Shown here: one piece after another, positions 17,461-27,871 of the stretch
Layout: every line of letters begins with the position of its first letter
Position numbering within the stretch: position 1 is the stretch's first letter
Assembly: GCF_041361345.1 (NCBI RefSeq)
Contig: NZ_JBGKAD010000001.1
Coordinates: 1,116,001-1,180,000, forward strand
Length of the DNA: 64,000 nt
Origin: Halobaculum sp. MBLA0147
GTDB taxonomy: Archaea; Halobacteriota; Halobacteria; Halobacteriales; Haloferacaceae
Direction of reading: 5' to 3'
Made by a program: the position numbers and the translations under genes
The notes under the pieces: generated by a model
Seen by the model: only the letters and a program-made list of their open reading frames with translations
Told to the model about the DNA's origin: nothing
Database searches by the model: none

Positions 17461-20400
17461 TCACTCGCGTCGCAGTGCGAGCAGTGCCGCGGCGAGCAGC
17501 GCGACGACGGCGACGAGTGATCCGAAGCCGGGGCCCCGTGCGGCCGTCGTCTCCGCGGGTGCGGTCGTCGCGGTCCCAGTCCCGGCGGTCGTCGGCGGTG
17601 ACACCGTGGACGTGGCGGTGTCCGTCGCCGTGGTCGGCGTCGTCGACGCGTCCGAGTCCGCCGACTCGTCCGGCGTCGAGGTCGGCGTCTCACCCGTCTC
17701 GTCCGGCGTGGACGGTGCTGGCGTCGCGGTCTCCGTCGGCCCCTCACCGCTCGGGCTCGGCGTCTCTCCCGTCGGGGTCGGTGTCGTCGTCTCCCCCGTC
17801 GGTGCACCCCCACTGCCTCCGCTACCGGCGGTGACCCGGACCTCGCGCGAGACGGTGTCCGCGAGGTCGACACCGTCGACCACTCGGAGGGTGACAGTGA
17901 CGGTCCCCGTCTCGGTGAAGGTGTACGAGGTAGTCGGAACGGTCGTCGTCCGCTCGAACGTCCCGTCGCCGTCGAAGTCCCACTCGTACGTCTCGATCCC
18001 GGCGTTGTCCGAGGAGTTCCCGGCGTCGAGCGTCACTGTCTCCCCCGCGGTGACGGTCTCGGCCGTCGCGAAGGCGGCGGTGGGCGGCTGGATCGGATCA
18101 CCACCACCACCACCGCCGAACGAGACCGAGCCGACGTCGAACGTCCGACTGACCGTCCGGCTGTTACCGGCCGTGTCGACCAGCGTCGCCTCCAACACGT
18201 ACCGCGTGTCGTTCTGGAGACTCGTCTCCGTGTAGGTGATCTGGTCGGCGGTCACCGTCGCTGCGCTCGTCACGTCGGCCAGATTGCCCTGAGGACCGAA
18301 CCGCACCGTGATCGCCGACGGGTCGACCGCGTCGAGGTTGTCCGTCAGGGAGAGTTGCGCCGAGACACCGTCGACGTCGTTGTCGAACGGCGGCTGGGTC
18401 GTCCCCGCGACGTTCGTCACGGAGACACTCGTCGCCCGCGGCGCGGTCGTGTCCGGCTGGACCGTCACCGTCCGCGAGACGGTCCGGGTGTTCCCCTCGC
18501 CGTCGACCAGCGTGGCCTCCAGCTCGTAGGTCGTCCCCGGCGTGAGACTCGTCGCCGTGTAGTTCACGGTCGAACTCGTCACCAGCGACGAGCTCGTCAC
18601 GTCCGTGAGCGATCCGCCCGCGGGCCCGAACCGCACGGTGATCGCGGCGGAGTCGACGCCGTTGAAGTCGTCGGAGATCGACAACTCGACCGACGCACGA
18701 CTCGTCTCGGCCGGGTACGTCGTCCCACTCACCGGGCTCGTGTCCGCCGTGTAGGTCGTGTCGTCGACCGTCGGGCCGGACTCGTCGGTCGCGACCGAGA
18801 CCGTGCCGACGGTCTTCGTCCGCTCGTTGCCGGCGGCGTCGCGCACCGTCACCTCGACGTTCCGGCTGTCGCCCGGCGAGAGCAGCCCGTTCTTCGTGTC
18901 ACCGACCGTGAACGAGACGCCGGTGTCGTCGACGGTGACGTTGGCCGCGTCCAGCGTCGTCCCGGCGACCGTCACCGACACCGTCGCGGTGTCGACGCCG
19001 GACAGCGGGTCGGTGTAGTCGACGGTGACGGGCACGCGGCGCGTGTCGGGCGCCTGCCCCGTCGCCGGGAGGTCCGTCGACGAGACGGTCGGCGCGGTGT
19101 CGTCCGTCTCGACGGTGAACGACCGCGTGACCGTCGTCGACTTGCCCGTCTCGTCGACCACCGTGACGGTCACGTCCGTCGTCCCCGCGCCCGTGACGCC
19201 CGTCACCGTCACGGCCGCCTGGTCGTCGGTGATCGACGCCGACGCGTTCGACAGCGTGTCCACGTCGTTGCCGTTCACCTTCACGACCACGGCACTCGCG
19301 TCGACGCCAGACACGTCGTCGGAGTAGCTGACGGTGGTAGTGACCTCGGTCGTGTCGTACGGGAACGTCCCCGTGCTCACCGCGGTCGTGTCCGCGGTGT
19401 AGCTGGTGGCGTCGACCGTCGGTGCCTCCGTGTCCGGCTGGACGGCCCCGTACGTCGAGAACTTCGTCACCGTGACGAGGAGGTACTCACCCGCCGAGAC
19501 GCCGCCGGGACCGTCCGGGTCGAAGTTCTGGACCACGCGCGTCGTCCCGCGCTGGTTCCAGGTGTTCGTCGTCTCGTTGTACCGCCGGATCTGGAGCTGG
19601 TCGGCCGGCACCGTGTCCAGCAGTCCGATCTGGTCCGTCGGAATCCCGATGGTCGCGCTCGTGAGGTTCTCGTTGGAGAGGTCCCCGCCGAACTCGCCCT
19701 CGATGAACTGGTCGCCAGAGACGTTCTCCGTCAGGGCGGCCAGCGGCGTGTCACTGCTGGTCAGCGACGCCAGCGACGTGCCGGAGGCCGTGTCCGCGTC
19801 GGGGTTCAACTCGACGAACGTCCCGCCGCCGGTCTCGATGGTGACGTTACCGTCCGCGCCGAACTGTGCGACGGTGCTGATGTTCGTCGTGGAGCTGACC
19901 GTGTCCGCGTTCCCGGCCGGGTCCTGCACCGTCACCGTCCCGGTGTAGGTGCCGTCCGTGCCGTCGGTCGTGGTAGTGGCGTCGTACCGGCCGTCGGCGT
20001 TCCCGTCGGTGACTTGGACTCTCTGCGTCGATCCGTCGGGCTCACCGAGCGTCACGTTCGGCTTCCCGGAGATCGTCTCGTTGCTGGTGACGACCAGACG
20101 CACCTGGTTCGCGCCGGTGGCGATCACCGACACGCCGGCGCTGGGTGCCGCGTCGTCGAACGTGAAGTCGTCGCCGCTGTCGACCTCTGCGGCGTTGCCC
20201 ACCGTGTCGCTCGCGGTGACGTTCACGTCGTAGGCACCCCGCGGGAGCGACAGCGACCCCACGTCGACGTCCGCGTCGAAGCTCCCGCCGCTCGCGTCGA
20301 CGGTGACCGTCTCCGCGAACGCCTGGTTCTGCGCGACGAGGACGACCTCGACGCTCCCGACGGACGCGGCACCGCCGTCGGAGACGGAGCCGGTCACCGA

Positions 20401-23400
20401 CAGCGTGTCCGAGCCGTTCAGGTACGTCGTCCCGTCGCTCGTGGTCCCGCCGGTCACCGAGGAGACCGTCACCGACGGCGCCGTCGTGTCGATCTCGACC
20501 TCGCTGGTCGCCGTACTACTCCGTCCCAGCGAGTCGTTGGCGACCACTTCGAGCGTGTACGTTCCGTCCAACTCGGTGTTCCCGGCGACCGCGTCGACCG
20601 GGACGGTCGCCGTACCGTCCGCGAGCCGATCGGTGAGGTCCGTCGTCTCGACCGGCGTGCCGCTCGTGTCCGTGCCGGCGTACAGCCGCGCGGTCGCGTT
20701 CGCGTACGCGGTGTCGGAGGTAGTGGCGTTCAGCGTGACCTCGTCGTCCGGCCCGACGACCGCACTCGTGGACTCCAGCGTCACGTCCGGCGCCTCGGTG
20801 TCGAGGACGACCGTCCGCTCGACGGTCGCGACCCGGCTCCCGAAGTTGTCGACCAGCGACACGGCGAGGGTGTGCTCGCCGTCGTCCAGCCCGGAGAGGT
20901 CGACGGTCGTCGTCCCGTTCGCGAGAGCGATCGTCCGGGGCGGCCCGCCGTCGACCGACACGATTGCACTGGCGATCCCGGTGTCGACGTTCGTCACGTT
21001 GTACGCCAGCGACACGCTGGCGTCCGTGGCCGTCCCGGTGCGGGGCGAGCGGACGGAGAGCGTCGCGTTCGGATTCGTCGGGGCCCGCACCGTGATCGCG
21101 GTCGGCCGGTCGCTCCCGGCACGGACGAGCTTCGTCGACGGGTCGGCGCTGTCGAACCGGGTCGTCACCGAGACCGTCCGCGTCTCGCCGCCGGGGACGG
21201 AGACCGTCCGTTCGATCTGCTCGCCGTCGACCACGAACGGCACCGTCGTCGTCCCAGACGCGCCGCCGGTGTTCGTCACCCGCGCCGTCACCGTCACCGG
21301 CTCGCCGGTGAACACCGTCGTCGGTCCGGCGGTGACGTTCACCGCGAACGTCGCCGGCTGGAGCACCGTGACCTCGCGTGGCGGCCGCTCGTTCACCGTG
21401 ACGTTGTGGGCGCCCGCGCTCAGCGACCGGTTGAACAAGACGGTCTCCGTCGTGTCGGCACCGACCGACACCGTCCGCTCCGCGACCACGGCGCCGTCGA
21501 CGCGCAGCGCGACCGTCCGCTCGGCCGCCACGTCGCCGTCGTTCGTCACCGTCGCCGCGACCACCAGCGGCTCGTCGGGTGCGAGTTCACCCGCGACCAC
21601 GCTCGGGAGCGTGAAGTCGTACCGCACGTCGGCCGGCTGTCGCACGTCGACGGTCGTCTGCGTGCTGTTCGTGTTGCCGGCGCGATCGGTGACGGACAGC
21701 GTCACCGTGTACTCGCCCGACTGACTCGGGGTGAACGTCACGTTCGACCGCTGGAACCGGATCGTCTCGCCGTCCGGGGTCGTGACCGTGATCGCGCCGG
21801 TCGCGATCCGGTCGTCGTCCGTCGAGGTGCTCGCGTCGAAGCGAACCGCCTGCCCGGCCAGCGGGTTCGAGCGGTTCGTCGCCAGCCGTGCGGTCGGCGG
21901 CTCGTCCTCCTCGTCGAGTTCGAACCGGAGACTCCGGTTCTCGTCCATCGTCACCGCGCGCCGCAGCGTCTGGTTCGTGAACCGTGTCCCCTCGCGTGGC
22001 TCGACGGTGACACTCACGTTGCCGGCCAACTCCCAGCCGGTCGCCCCGTCGGCCGAGACGAGTTGGCCGTCTTCGAGGAGTGGCCCCTGGATCGTCCAGC
22101 CACCGCCCTCGACGGGTGGCCCGAGCGGACCGGCCTCGTGAGTGATCCGCACTCGGGCGTTCGCGACGGAGACCGGATCGCCGTCCTCGTCGACGACGGT
22201 CACGTCGAGCACGGACGGGGCGGGGAACTGCTCGTCCAGCGTCCGGTTCGTCTCCGGCGCGTACAGTCCGGCTCCGACGGCGTAGATGTCCGGCACGCCG
22301 TCACGGACCGGACCGAAGTCGACGCCACCACTCGCGTTACCCTGGTAGTACGTCACTGCGATCGGCTCCCCCGGCGGCGTCGTGAAGCCGAACTGGCCGT
22401 TCCGAACCGAGGTGACCTCGAAGCCACCACCGATCGACCTCGCGACGAACCCGTCGACGGGGGAGCCGTCTGCGGCGGTCAGGCTGCCGTCGATCCGGAC
22501 GTCCTGGAGCGCGACCGGGCCGGCGAAGCTGCTGGACACGTCGAACTGTCCGTCGCCGGGCGTCGCGAACGACACGCGGTAGCCGTACGCGTTCTCGCTC
22601 AGGGTCGCACGCGCGACCGTCGTCCGGTAGGTGTCCGTCGCCGCGTCGTACCGCAGGGGCTCGCCGTCGAGCACCGCCTCGCTCTCGAACGGTTCGCCGG
22701 TGAACAGGTCGAGGCGGGCGGTCGCGGCGTCGCCGAGCGAACTCCGCGGGATCGAGAACGTCACCGTGTCGCCGTCGACAGTCGCGTTCAACTCGCCCGC
22801 GTAGTCGAACACCATCGGGGTCCCGGTCGTGCTCGCGACCGTCGCGTCCGTGCTGGCGTTGCGCAGCGTCACGGAGTAGTTCGAGACGCCCGGGCCAGTG
22901 ACGGCCTGTGACTCGTTCGGGATCGAGCCCGAGACGACGGACAGCGGCACTTCGACGCGCTGTCCGTCTCGGAAGGTCGTGAGCAGCGGTTGGATCGGCT
23001 CACCCTCGGGGTCGTGCAGCTCCAGCGCGAACCGCGAGAACGCCTCGACGGAGACGGTCTCGGTCGCGACCAGCGAGACCGCGTCCTGGCTCTCTCGGTC
23101 CACGTCGATCACGTACCGGTCGCCCCGGTCGAACGTGATCGGCTTCGTCGCGAGCAGCGTCAGATCGTTCGAGAGTCGCTGTGGATCGACGCCGCTCCCG
23201 ATCGTCCCGAGTTCGTCCGGGTGGCGGACGTCCAGCGTCGCGCCGGTTACGCGGAACTCGGTCGTGGTGTCGACGAATCGACCGCCTTCGTCTCGCAGAC
23301 CGAGGACCACGGTGTACTCGTCTGGAGTCTGCGGCGTGAACTGGATCGAGGGCCCGCGTCCCTCCGCCACGGGGCCCTCCTGCCCGCGTCTGGTGACGCT

Positions 23401-25218
23401 CCAGAAGTACTCCGTGACGCCGGTGTCGTCGCTGACGTTCACCGCGTCGAGTTGGACCGTCTCGCCGACCGTCGGCTCGGTGACGTTCACCGCCACGTCG
23501 GCGGTCGGAGGAGTCACGTCGGCACGGAACGTGGTCGTGTTCCGCGCGACGACGGTCCCGTCGGCGCCGACGGTCTCGTCGACGAGTTCGGCGGCGAGCT
23601 CCACGTCACCCGACAGCAGCCCAGCGGGAATCTCGAACGTTACCGACCCGTCGGTTCCGGCTAACGAGGTGTTCCGAGCCACGACGGTGCCGTTCCCGTT
23701 CGTCGCGTTGATCACGCGGAGTTCGTAGTTCGCCGGATCGTCGCCTCCGGTCGTGTACGCCAGCCCCAGCCCCAGCGGCCGGTCGTCGGCGTACGTCTCG
23801 GTCGTCTCCGGACCGAAGACGGCGGGCTGTGGTCCGGTCTCGCCGCCACCACCGCCGCTGCTGGCGAGGAACGTGGTGGAGTTCCGTGCGACGACGGTCC
23901 CGTTGACGAGCTCGGCGTCGAGCGTCACGTTACCGGACAACGACCCGACAGGGATCTCGAACGTCACCGACCCGCCGGTTCCGGCCAGCGAGGCGTTCCG
24001 TGCCACGACCGTGCCGTTCCCGTTCGTCGCGTTGACCACCCGGAAGACGTAGTTGGCCGGGTCGCGCCCACCCGTCGAGTAGCCGAGTCCGAGCGTCAAC
24101 GGCTCGGTGTCCACGTACTCCTGTGTCGTCTCCGGACCGAAGACGGCGGGTGGCGGTGCGGTCTCACCACCGCCAGCGGCCGTGTCACCGAAGCTCGCGG
24201 TGTCGGTGGCGATCACGTCGTCGGTCCCGTTCCGCAGGCGCACCGCAACGGTGGTGTCACCGACTACCGCACCCACCGGGAGCGTGAACTCGACCGACGC
24301 TGCGGTGGCGATCAGCGTGGTGTTGGCCGCGACGACGGTGCCGTTCCCGCTCGTCGCGTTCACCAACTCGACCGTCAGGTCCGACGGCGTTCGACTGCCC
24401 CCGTCGTAGAACGCCGAGACGAGCGTCGGCGTACTCGAGTTGTACGTCGTGTCGGACAGTGAGACGTCCGCCGGACCGGGGGCCGTCGCGGCGGTGTACG
24501 ACGCGGTCGTCGACGCGATCACCCCGTTCGACCCGTTCAACAGTCGGAACGCGAGTGTCACGTCTCCTGCCAACGCGCCGCTGGGGACGACGGCGGTCAC
24601 GGGAACGGTCGTGTCGGTCAACGTGGTGTTCGTCGCGACGACGGTGTCGTTTCCGCCGGTCACGTTCGCGACCTCCACTGTCAGTGTCGTCGGGTCACGC
24701 TCGCCCGCGTCGTAACTCGCCGCGACACCGGTCGGCGTCGCCGGGTCGTACCCCTCGCCCGTCGCCGAGATCGAAGCCGGCGGTGGTGCGGTCGAGACGT
24801 TCGTCACCGTCACGGCGAAACTGTCGGTGGCCTCAACCGAACCGTTCCGGTTCAACAACACCGTGGCGGTGAAGTTCGTCGACACCCCAGCCGGGACGGT
24901 GAGGTTCACCGTCCCCTGTTGACCGTCGGACGGCGTCGTCTGGTCGAGCGGACCGACGCCACTGTCTCCGCGTAGCCCCACCGTGTAGTCGCCCGCCGGT
25001 CGGTTCCCGACGTTGTACGCGACCTGAAGCGTGGAGTCGGTCGCCACGTCCAGTGTCGCGTCGTTCCCGGCGACGGCAGGTGCGTTGCCCGCCGTGTTCG
25101 CCGCCGCAGCTCCACCCGCGATCACCTGTCCACCGACGGGCTGGACGGCGACCGACAACACGACCATCGTCGCCAACACCAGCGCCCGCATCTTCTGCCC
25201 CGTGTCAACAGTCCCCAT
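17461..25218 (-). CDS. Giant secreted surface protein, Ig/PKD repeats, PGF-CTERM anchor
   Basis: This exported protein of 2,585 residues is anchored at the cell surface. An N-terminal Sec-type signal lies within residues 10-45 (MRALVLATMVVLSVAV..). Residues about 150-560 hold four related beta-domains with the phrase ANYVFRVVNATNGNGTVVARN. PKD- or CARDB-like modules follow (for example PTARLATNRSNPLAGQAVRF and VVAATVTNDGDVAAERTVAL), then a string of bacterial Ig-like domains starting APTVD.TSYTADT or similar, and a final PKD domain with YEWDFDGDGTF. The C terminus is a Thr/Pro/Ser stalk, then PGFGSLVAVVALLAAALLALRR, the PGF-CTERM signal cut by archaeosortase A. Many N-x-T/S sites suggest N-glycosylation. 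It may be an adhesin or S-layer-associated protein; no enzymatic domain was seen. ATG 25191 is an alternative start. Confidence 0.88.
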   Translation of the reverse strand: MGTVDTGQKMRALVLATMVVLSVAVQPVGGQVIAGGAAAANTAGNAPAVAGNDATLDVATDSTLQVAYNVGNRPAGDYTVGLRGDSGVGPLDQTTPSDGQQGTVNLTVPAGVSTNFTATVLLNRNGSVEATDSFAVTVTNVSTAPPPASISATGEGYDPATPTGVAASYDAGERDPTTLTVEVANVTGGNDTVVATNTTLTDTTVPVTAVVPSGALAGDVTLAFRLLNGSNGVIASTTASYTAATAPGPADVSLSDTTYNSSTPTLVSAFYDGGSRTPSDLTVELVNATSGNGTVVAANTTLIATAASVEFTLPVGAVVGDTTVAVRLRNGTDDVIATDTASFGDTAAGGGETAPPPAVFGPETTQEYVDTEPLTLGLGYSTGGRDPANYVFRVVNATNGNGTVVARNASLAGTGGSVTFEIPVGSLSGNVTLDAELVNGTVVARNSTTFLASSGGGGGETGPQPAVFGPETTETYADDRPLGLGLAYTTGGDDPANYELRVINATNGNGTVVARNTSLAGTDGSVTFEIPAGLLSGDVELAAELVDETVGADGTVVARNTTTFRADVTPPTADVAVNVTEPTVGETVQLDAVNVSDDTGVTEYFWSVTRRGQEGPVAEGRGPSIQFTPQTPDEYTVVLGLRDEGGRFVDTTTEFRVTGATLDVRHPDELGTIGSGVDPQRLSNDLTLLATKPITFDRGDRYVIDVDRESQDAVSLVATETVSVEAFSRFALELHDPEGEPIQPLLTTFRDGQRVEVPLSVVSGSIPNESQAVTGPGVSNYSVTLRNASTDATVASTTGTPMVFDYAGELNATVDGDTVTFSIPRSSLGDAATARLDLFTGEPFESEAVLDGEPLRYDAATDTYRTTVARATLSENAYGYRVSFATPGDGQFDVSSSFAGPVALQDVRIDGSLTAADGSPVDGFVARSIGGGFEVTSVRNGQFGFTTPPGEPIAVTYYQGNASGGVDFGPVRDGVPDIYAVGAGLYAPETNRTLDEQFPAPSVLDVTVVDEDGDPVSVANARVRITHEAGPLGPPVEGGGWTIQGPLLEDGQLVSADGATGWELAGNVSVTVEPREGTRFTNQTLRRAVTMDENRSLRFELDEEDEPPTARLATNRSNPLAGQAVRFDASTSTDDDRIATGAITVTTPDGETIRFQRSNVTFTPSQSGEYTVTLSVTDRAGNTNSTQTTVDVRQPADVRYDFTLPSVVAGELAPDEPLVVAATVTNDGDVAAERTVALRVDGAVVAERTVSVGADTTETVLFNRSLSAGAHNVTVNERPPREVTVLQPATFAVNVTAGPTTVFTGEPVTVTARVTNTGGASGTTTVPFVVDGEQIERTVSVPGGETRTVSVTTRFDSADPSTKLVRAGSDRPTAITVRAPTNPNATLSVRSPRTGTATDASVSLAYNVTNVDTGIASAIVSVDGGPPRTIALANGTTTVDLSGLDDGEHTLAVSLVDNFGSRVATVERTVVLDTEAPDVTLESTSAVVGPDDEVTLNATTSDTAYANATARLYAGTDTSGTPVETTDLTDRLADGTATVPVDAVAGNTELDGTYTLEVVANDSLGRSSTATSEVEIDTTAPSVTVSSVTGGTTSDGTTYLNGSDTLSVTGSVSDGGAASVGSVEVVLVAQNQAFAETVTVDASGGSFDADVDVGSLSLPRGAYDVNVTASDTVGNAAEVDSGDDFTFDDAAPSAGVSVIATGANQVRLVVTSNETISGKPNVTLGEPDGSTQRVQVTDGNADGRYDATTTTDGTDGTYTGTVTVQDPAGNADTVSSTTNISTVAQFGADGNVTIETGGGTFVELNPDADTASGTSLASLTSSDTPLAALTENVSGDQFIEGEFGGDLSNENLTSATIGIPTDQIGLLDTVPADQLQIRRYNETTNTWNQRGTTRVVQNFDPDGPGGVSAGEYLLVTVTKFSTYGAVQPDTEAPTVDATSYTADTTAVSTGTFPYDTTEVTTTVSYSDDVSGVDASAVVVKVNGNDVDTLSNASASITDDQAAVTVTGVTGAGTTDVTVTVVDETGKSTTVTRSFTVETDDTAPTVSSTDLPATGQAPDTRRVPVTVDYTDPLSGVDTATVSVTVAGTTLDAANVTVDDTGVSFTVGDTKNGLLSPGDSRNVEVTVRDAAGNERTKTVGTVSVATDESGPTVDDTTYTADTSPVSGTTYPAETSRASVELSISDDFNGVDSAAITVRFGPAGGSLTDVTSSSLVTSSTVNYTATSLTPGTTYELEATLVDGEGNTRTVSRTVTVQPDTTAPRATSVSVTNVAGTTQPPFDNDVDGVSAQLSLTDNLDAVDPSAITVRFGPQGNLADVTSAATVTADQITYTETSLQNDTRYVLEATLVDTAGNSRTVSRTFDVGSVSFGGGGGGDPIQPPTAAFATAETVTAGETVTLDAGNSSDNAGIETYEWDFDGDGTFERTTTVPTTSYTFTETGTVTVTLRVVDGVDLADTVSREVRVTAGSGGSGGAPTGETTTPTPTGETPSPSGEGPTETATPAPSTPDETGETPTSTPDESADSDASTTPTTATDTATSTVSPPTTAGTGTATTAPAETTAARGPGFGSLVAVVALLAAALLALRRE

Positions 25219-25245
25219 GATACCGGGTGGTGAAACGTCGATGAA

Positions 25246-25254
25246 TCATAATAC
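25246..25254 (-). promoter_or_regulatory. TATA box of the giant surface-protein gene
   Basis: Minus-strand TATTATGA lies about 28-36 bases before the ATG at 25218, in the most AT-rich patch of the 227-base gap shared with the divergent ahcY gene. Confidence 0.6.
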
Positions 25255-25445
25255 TGTTCACCGAGTATCAGATTCGATACTCTAGAGGGTAGTTGTGAGA
25301 AAAGGTCACACGTCCGTTCGGTGAAACGGACCGGTTCGGCCGCGACGGATCACACCGGAGACCGGTCGGTGGCGGTCGGAGGCGACACGCGACCGGGAGA
25401 GCGACTCCGGCGCGTTCAAGAGGCGCCCGGTCGTACCGAGAGTCG

Positions 25446-26735
25446 ATGAGTACACAGACGTACGCGCCGGTCGACCACCACGTCGACGACCCGGAGACGG
25501 CCGTCGCGTCGGGCGACCGGAAGATCGAGTGGGCGCGCCAACACATGCCGATCCTCGCCGAACTCCGCGAGCAGTTCCGCGAGGACCGGCCGTTCGAGGG
25601 CGAGACGATCGGGATGGCGATGCACGTCGAGGCGACGACGGCGAACCTCGTCACGCTGCTGGCGGACGGCGGCGCGGAGGTCGCGATCACCGGCTGTAAC
25701 CCGCTGTCGACCCACGACGACGTGAGCGCCGCGTTGAACGCCCGCGAGTCGATCACCTCCTACGCGGTCCGTGGCGTGGGTGACGATGACTACTACGCTG
25801 CCATCGAGGCCGTCATCGACCACGAGCCGACCGTCACCGTCGACGACGGGATGGACATGGTCGCGGCGATCCACGAGGACTACCCGGATCTGATCGACAC
25901 CATCGTCGGCGGGTGCGAGGAGACGACGACGGGCGTCCACCGCCTGCGAGCGATGGACGCGGACGGAGAACTCGACTACCCCGTCTTCGCGGTCAACGAC
26001 ACGCCGATGAAGCGGCTGTTCGACAACGTTCACGGGACGGGCGAGTCCGCGCTGTCGACCATCGTCCAGACGACGAACCTCTCGTTGGCCGCGAAGAACG
26101 TCGTCGTCGCCGGCTTCGGCGACTGTGGCCGCGGCGTCGCGAAGAAGGCCGCGGGGCAGAACGCCGACGTGATCGTCTGCGAGGTCGACCCCCGGAAGGC
26201 GCTGGAGGCGCACATGGAGGGGTACGACGTGCTCCCGATAGCGGAGGCCGCCGAGATCGGCGACGTGTTCGTCACGACGACCGGCAACCGCGACGTGATC
26301 ACCCGCGAGCACTTCGAGGTGATGGACGACGGCGTCCTGCTCGCCAACGCGGGCCACTTCGACGTGGAGGTGAACGTCGAGCACCTCGACGACCTCGCCG
26401 TGGACCGGTACGAGGCACGCGAGGGTGTCGAGGCGTTCGAGATGCCGGACGGCCGCCGGCTGAACCTGCTGGCGGAGGGGCGGCTGGTCAACCTCGCCGC
26501 GCCGCTCGGGCAGGGCCACCCGGTCGAGGTGATGGACCAGAGCTTCGGCGTGCAGGCCGTCTGTGTCCGCGAACTCGTCGCGAACGCCGACGACTACGAC
26601 GCCGGCGTCCACGAGGTCCCCGACGAACTGGACCGCGAGGTCGCCGACGTGAAACTGACCGCCGAGGGCGTCGCCTACGACGAGCTCACCGACGAACAGC
26701 GCGAGTACATGGGCTCGTGGCAACACGGGACCTGA
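25446..26735 (+). CDS. ahcY: Adenosylhomocysteinase
   Basis: This cytoplasmic NAD-dependent enzyme hydrolyses S-adenosylhomocysteine to adenosine and homocysteine, removing the inhibitory product of methyltransferases. The 429-residue length matches archaeal enzymes. Visible segments are MHVEATTANLVTLL (cofactor-domain start), ITGCNPLSTHDDV, TVDDGMDM, EETTTGVHRL, FAVNDTPMKRLFDN..GTG with the catalytic Lys/Asp pair, and the Rossmann motif VVAGFGDCGRGVAKKA (about 221-236). The C-terminal HPVEVMDQSFGVQ is also typical. Divergent from the giant surface protein, it would serve the methyltransferase at 7642 and others. Confidence 0.96.
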   Translation: MSTQTYAPVDHHVDDPETAVASGDRKIEWARQHMPILAELREQFREDRPFEGETIGMAMHVEATTANLVTLLADGGAEVAITGCNPLSTHDDVSAALNARESITSYAVRGVGDDDYYAAIEAVIDHEPTVTVDDGMDMVAAIHEDYPDLIDTIVGGCEETTTGVHRLRAMDADGELDYPVFAVNDTPMKRLFDNVHGTGESALSTIVQTTNLSLAAKNVVVAGFGDCGRGVAKKAAGQNADVIVCEVDPRKALEAHMEGYDVLPIAEAAEIGDVFVTTTGNRDVITREHFEVMDDGVLLANAGHFDVEVNVEHLDDLAVDRYEAREGVEAFEMPDGRRLNLLAEGRLVNLAAPLGQGHPVEVMDQSFGVQAVCVRELVANADDYDAGVHEVPDELDREVADVKLTAEGVAYDELTDEQREYMGSWQHGT

Positions 26736-26835
26736 TCGGCACCGGAATCGAACCCGATCCGCGCTCGACCACCGGTCTCGGCGCCACTCTGTTCGTCTCG
26801 ACCGCTCCGTGCTGTCTGCTGCGACCACCGCCAGG

Positions 26836-27795
26836 TCACTCCACGGCGTCCCAGCCCGGGGTCGACGGCGCGCCACGCGCCTCCTCGACCACACTCGGGT
26901 CCGGCGGATCGGTCGCGAGGTGTCCACGGCCGTCGCCGTCGACCGCTCGGTCCCGGTCGGCCGCCCGTTCCCAGTCGGCCGCCGCCGCGGCGGCCCACGA
27001 CTCATCGGCAGTCTCGCGGATCCGTTCGGTCGCCCGTTCGCGGCGCGACTCGTCGACCGCCAGCGACCCCGGTGTGGAGGCGGCCGCGACACCCACGAAC
27101 GTCGCGCAGTCGGCGGGCGTCGGCTCCTCGTTCGCGACGCGGGCGACGGTGCCGGCGAGGGCGTCCGGTTCCGGGTGGGCGAACACCGTCCCGCCGAGCG
27201 CCTGCGGGCCGAACGGCGACGGGGGCCGCTCGGCGGGTGGCTCGCCGTCGACGAGTCGCTCGCCGGGCGTCCCGTGGGCGCGTTCGACGCGTCCACACTC
27301 CGTCTCCGTCTCGAGGGCGAGGTTGTGACCGGGGTACGTCCGACACGTCCGCGGGTACTCCGCGGTGTCGTGGATCCGGCACTGGAGCGTCTCCGGGTCG
27401 AGGAACACACACGTCTCCAGCCACCGTGTCGGCGTGTCGAACGGCGCGACCGGCTTGGGTACCGTCCGGAGTCCGACGGCGAACAGCGGTCGCCCGTCCG
27501 CCGCCGGGAGGCGGTAGTCGTCGACCTCGACGGTCGGGACTGTCGGTGTGTCGCCGTCGGAGGTGTCCGTGTCGGAGTCGTCGCTCTCGTCACTCCCGAC
27601 GACGAACAACCGCGGCGCGAGAGCGTCGACGAGACCGGCCGCGAGGAACGCTCGCACCTCGTCGCTCGTCAGTGGCACGAGGTTGTACGTGTCGTCGAGC
27701 GCCCGGTACCGGCCCCGACGCTCGTGGTCCGGCGCGCCACCGAGCGGTCGCCAGTCGACACAGCAGCCGGCACACCCCTCGCAGTTCGTCTGCAC
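26836..27795 (-). CDS. YkgJ-family cysteine cluster protein
   Basis: The 319-residue product starts with the cluster NCEGCAGCCVDW and continues with CVFLDPETLQCRIHDTAEYPRTCRTYPG. These match the CxxCxxCC plus downstream cysteines of the YkgJ (UPF0153/zinc- or Fe-S-cluster) family. These proteins are thought to bind a metal centre, but their reaction is not established. The central part is rich in Asp and Pro. ATG 27795 is chosen as it lies four residues before the cluster. It is convergent with ahcY and followed upstream by the TnpB element end. Confidence 0.82.
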   Translation of the reverse strand: MQTNCEGCAGCCVDWRPLGGAPDHERRGRYRALDDTYNLVPLTSDEVRAFLAAGLVDALAPRLFVVGSDESDDSDTDTSDGDTPTVPTVEVDDYRLPAADGRPLFAVGLRTVPKPVAPFDTPTRWLETCVFLDPETLQCRIHDTAEYPRTCRTYPGHNLALETETECGRVERAHGTPGERLVDGEPPAERPPSPFGPQALGGTVFAHPEPDALAGTVARVANEEPTPADCATFVGVAAASTPGSLAVDESRRERATERIRETADESWAAAAAADWERAADRDRAVDGDGRGHLATDPPDPSVVEEARGAPSTPGWDAVE

Positions 27796-27871
27796 GGAGC
27801 GTGGTACGCCGTCACACTGGAAAGCCGTGTCGCCGGTCGCAGCGACCGCGAGGTGTGAGTGGGTAAGTTAA

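Noticed and set aside
18355-22911. A 1,518-codon open frame antisense to the giant surface protein
   Set aside because: It is an Arg/Asp/Val/Gly shadow of the true gene, without stop codons only because of GC bias. The true strand has a signal peptide, Ig/PKD domains and a sorting signal.
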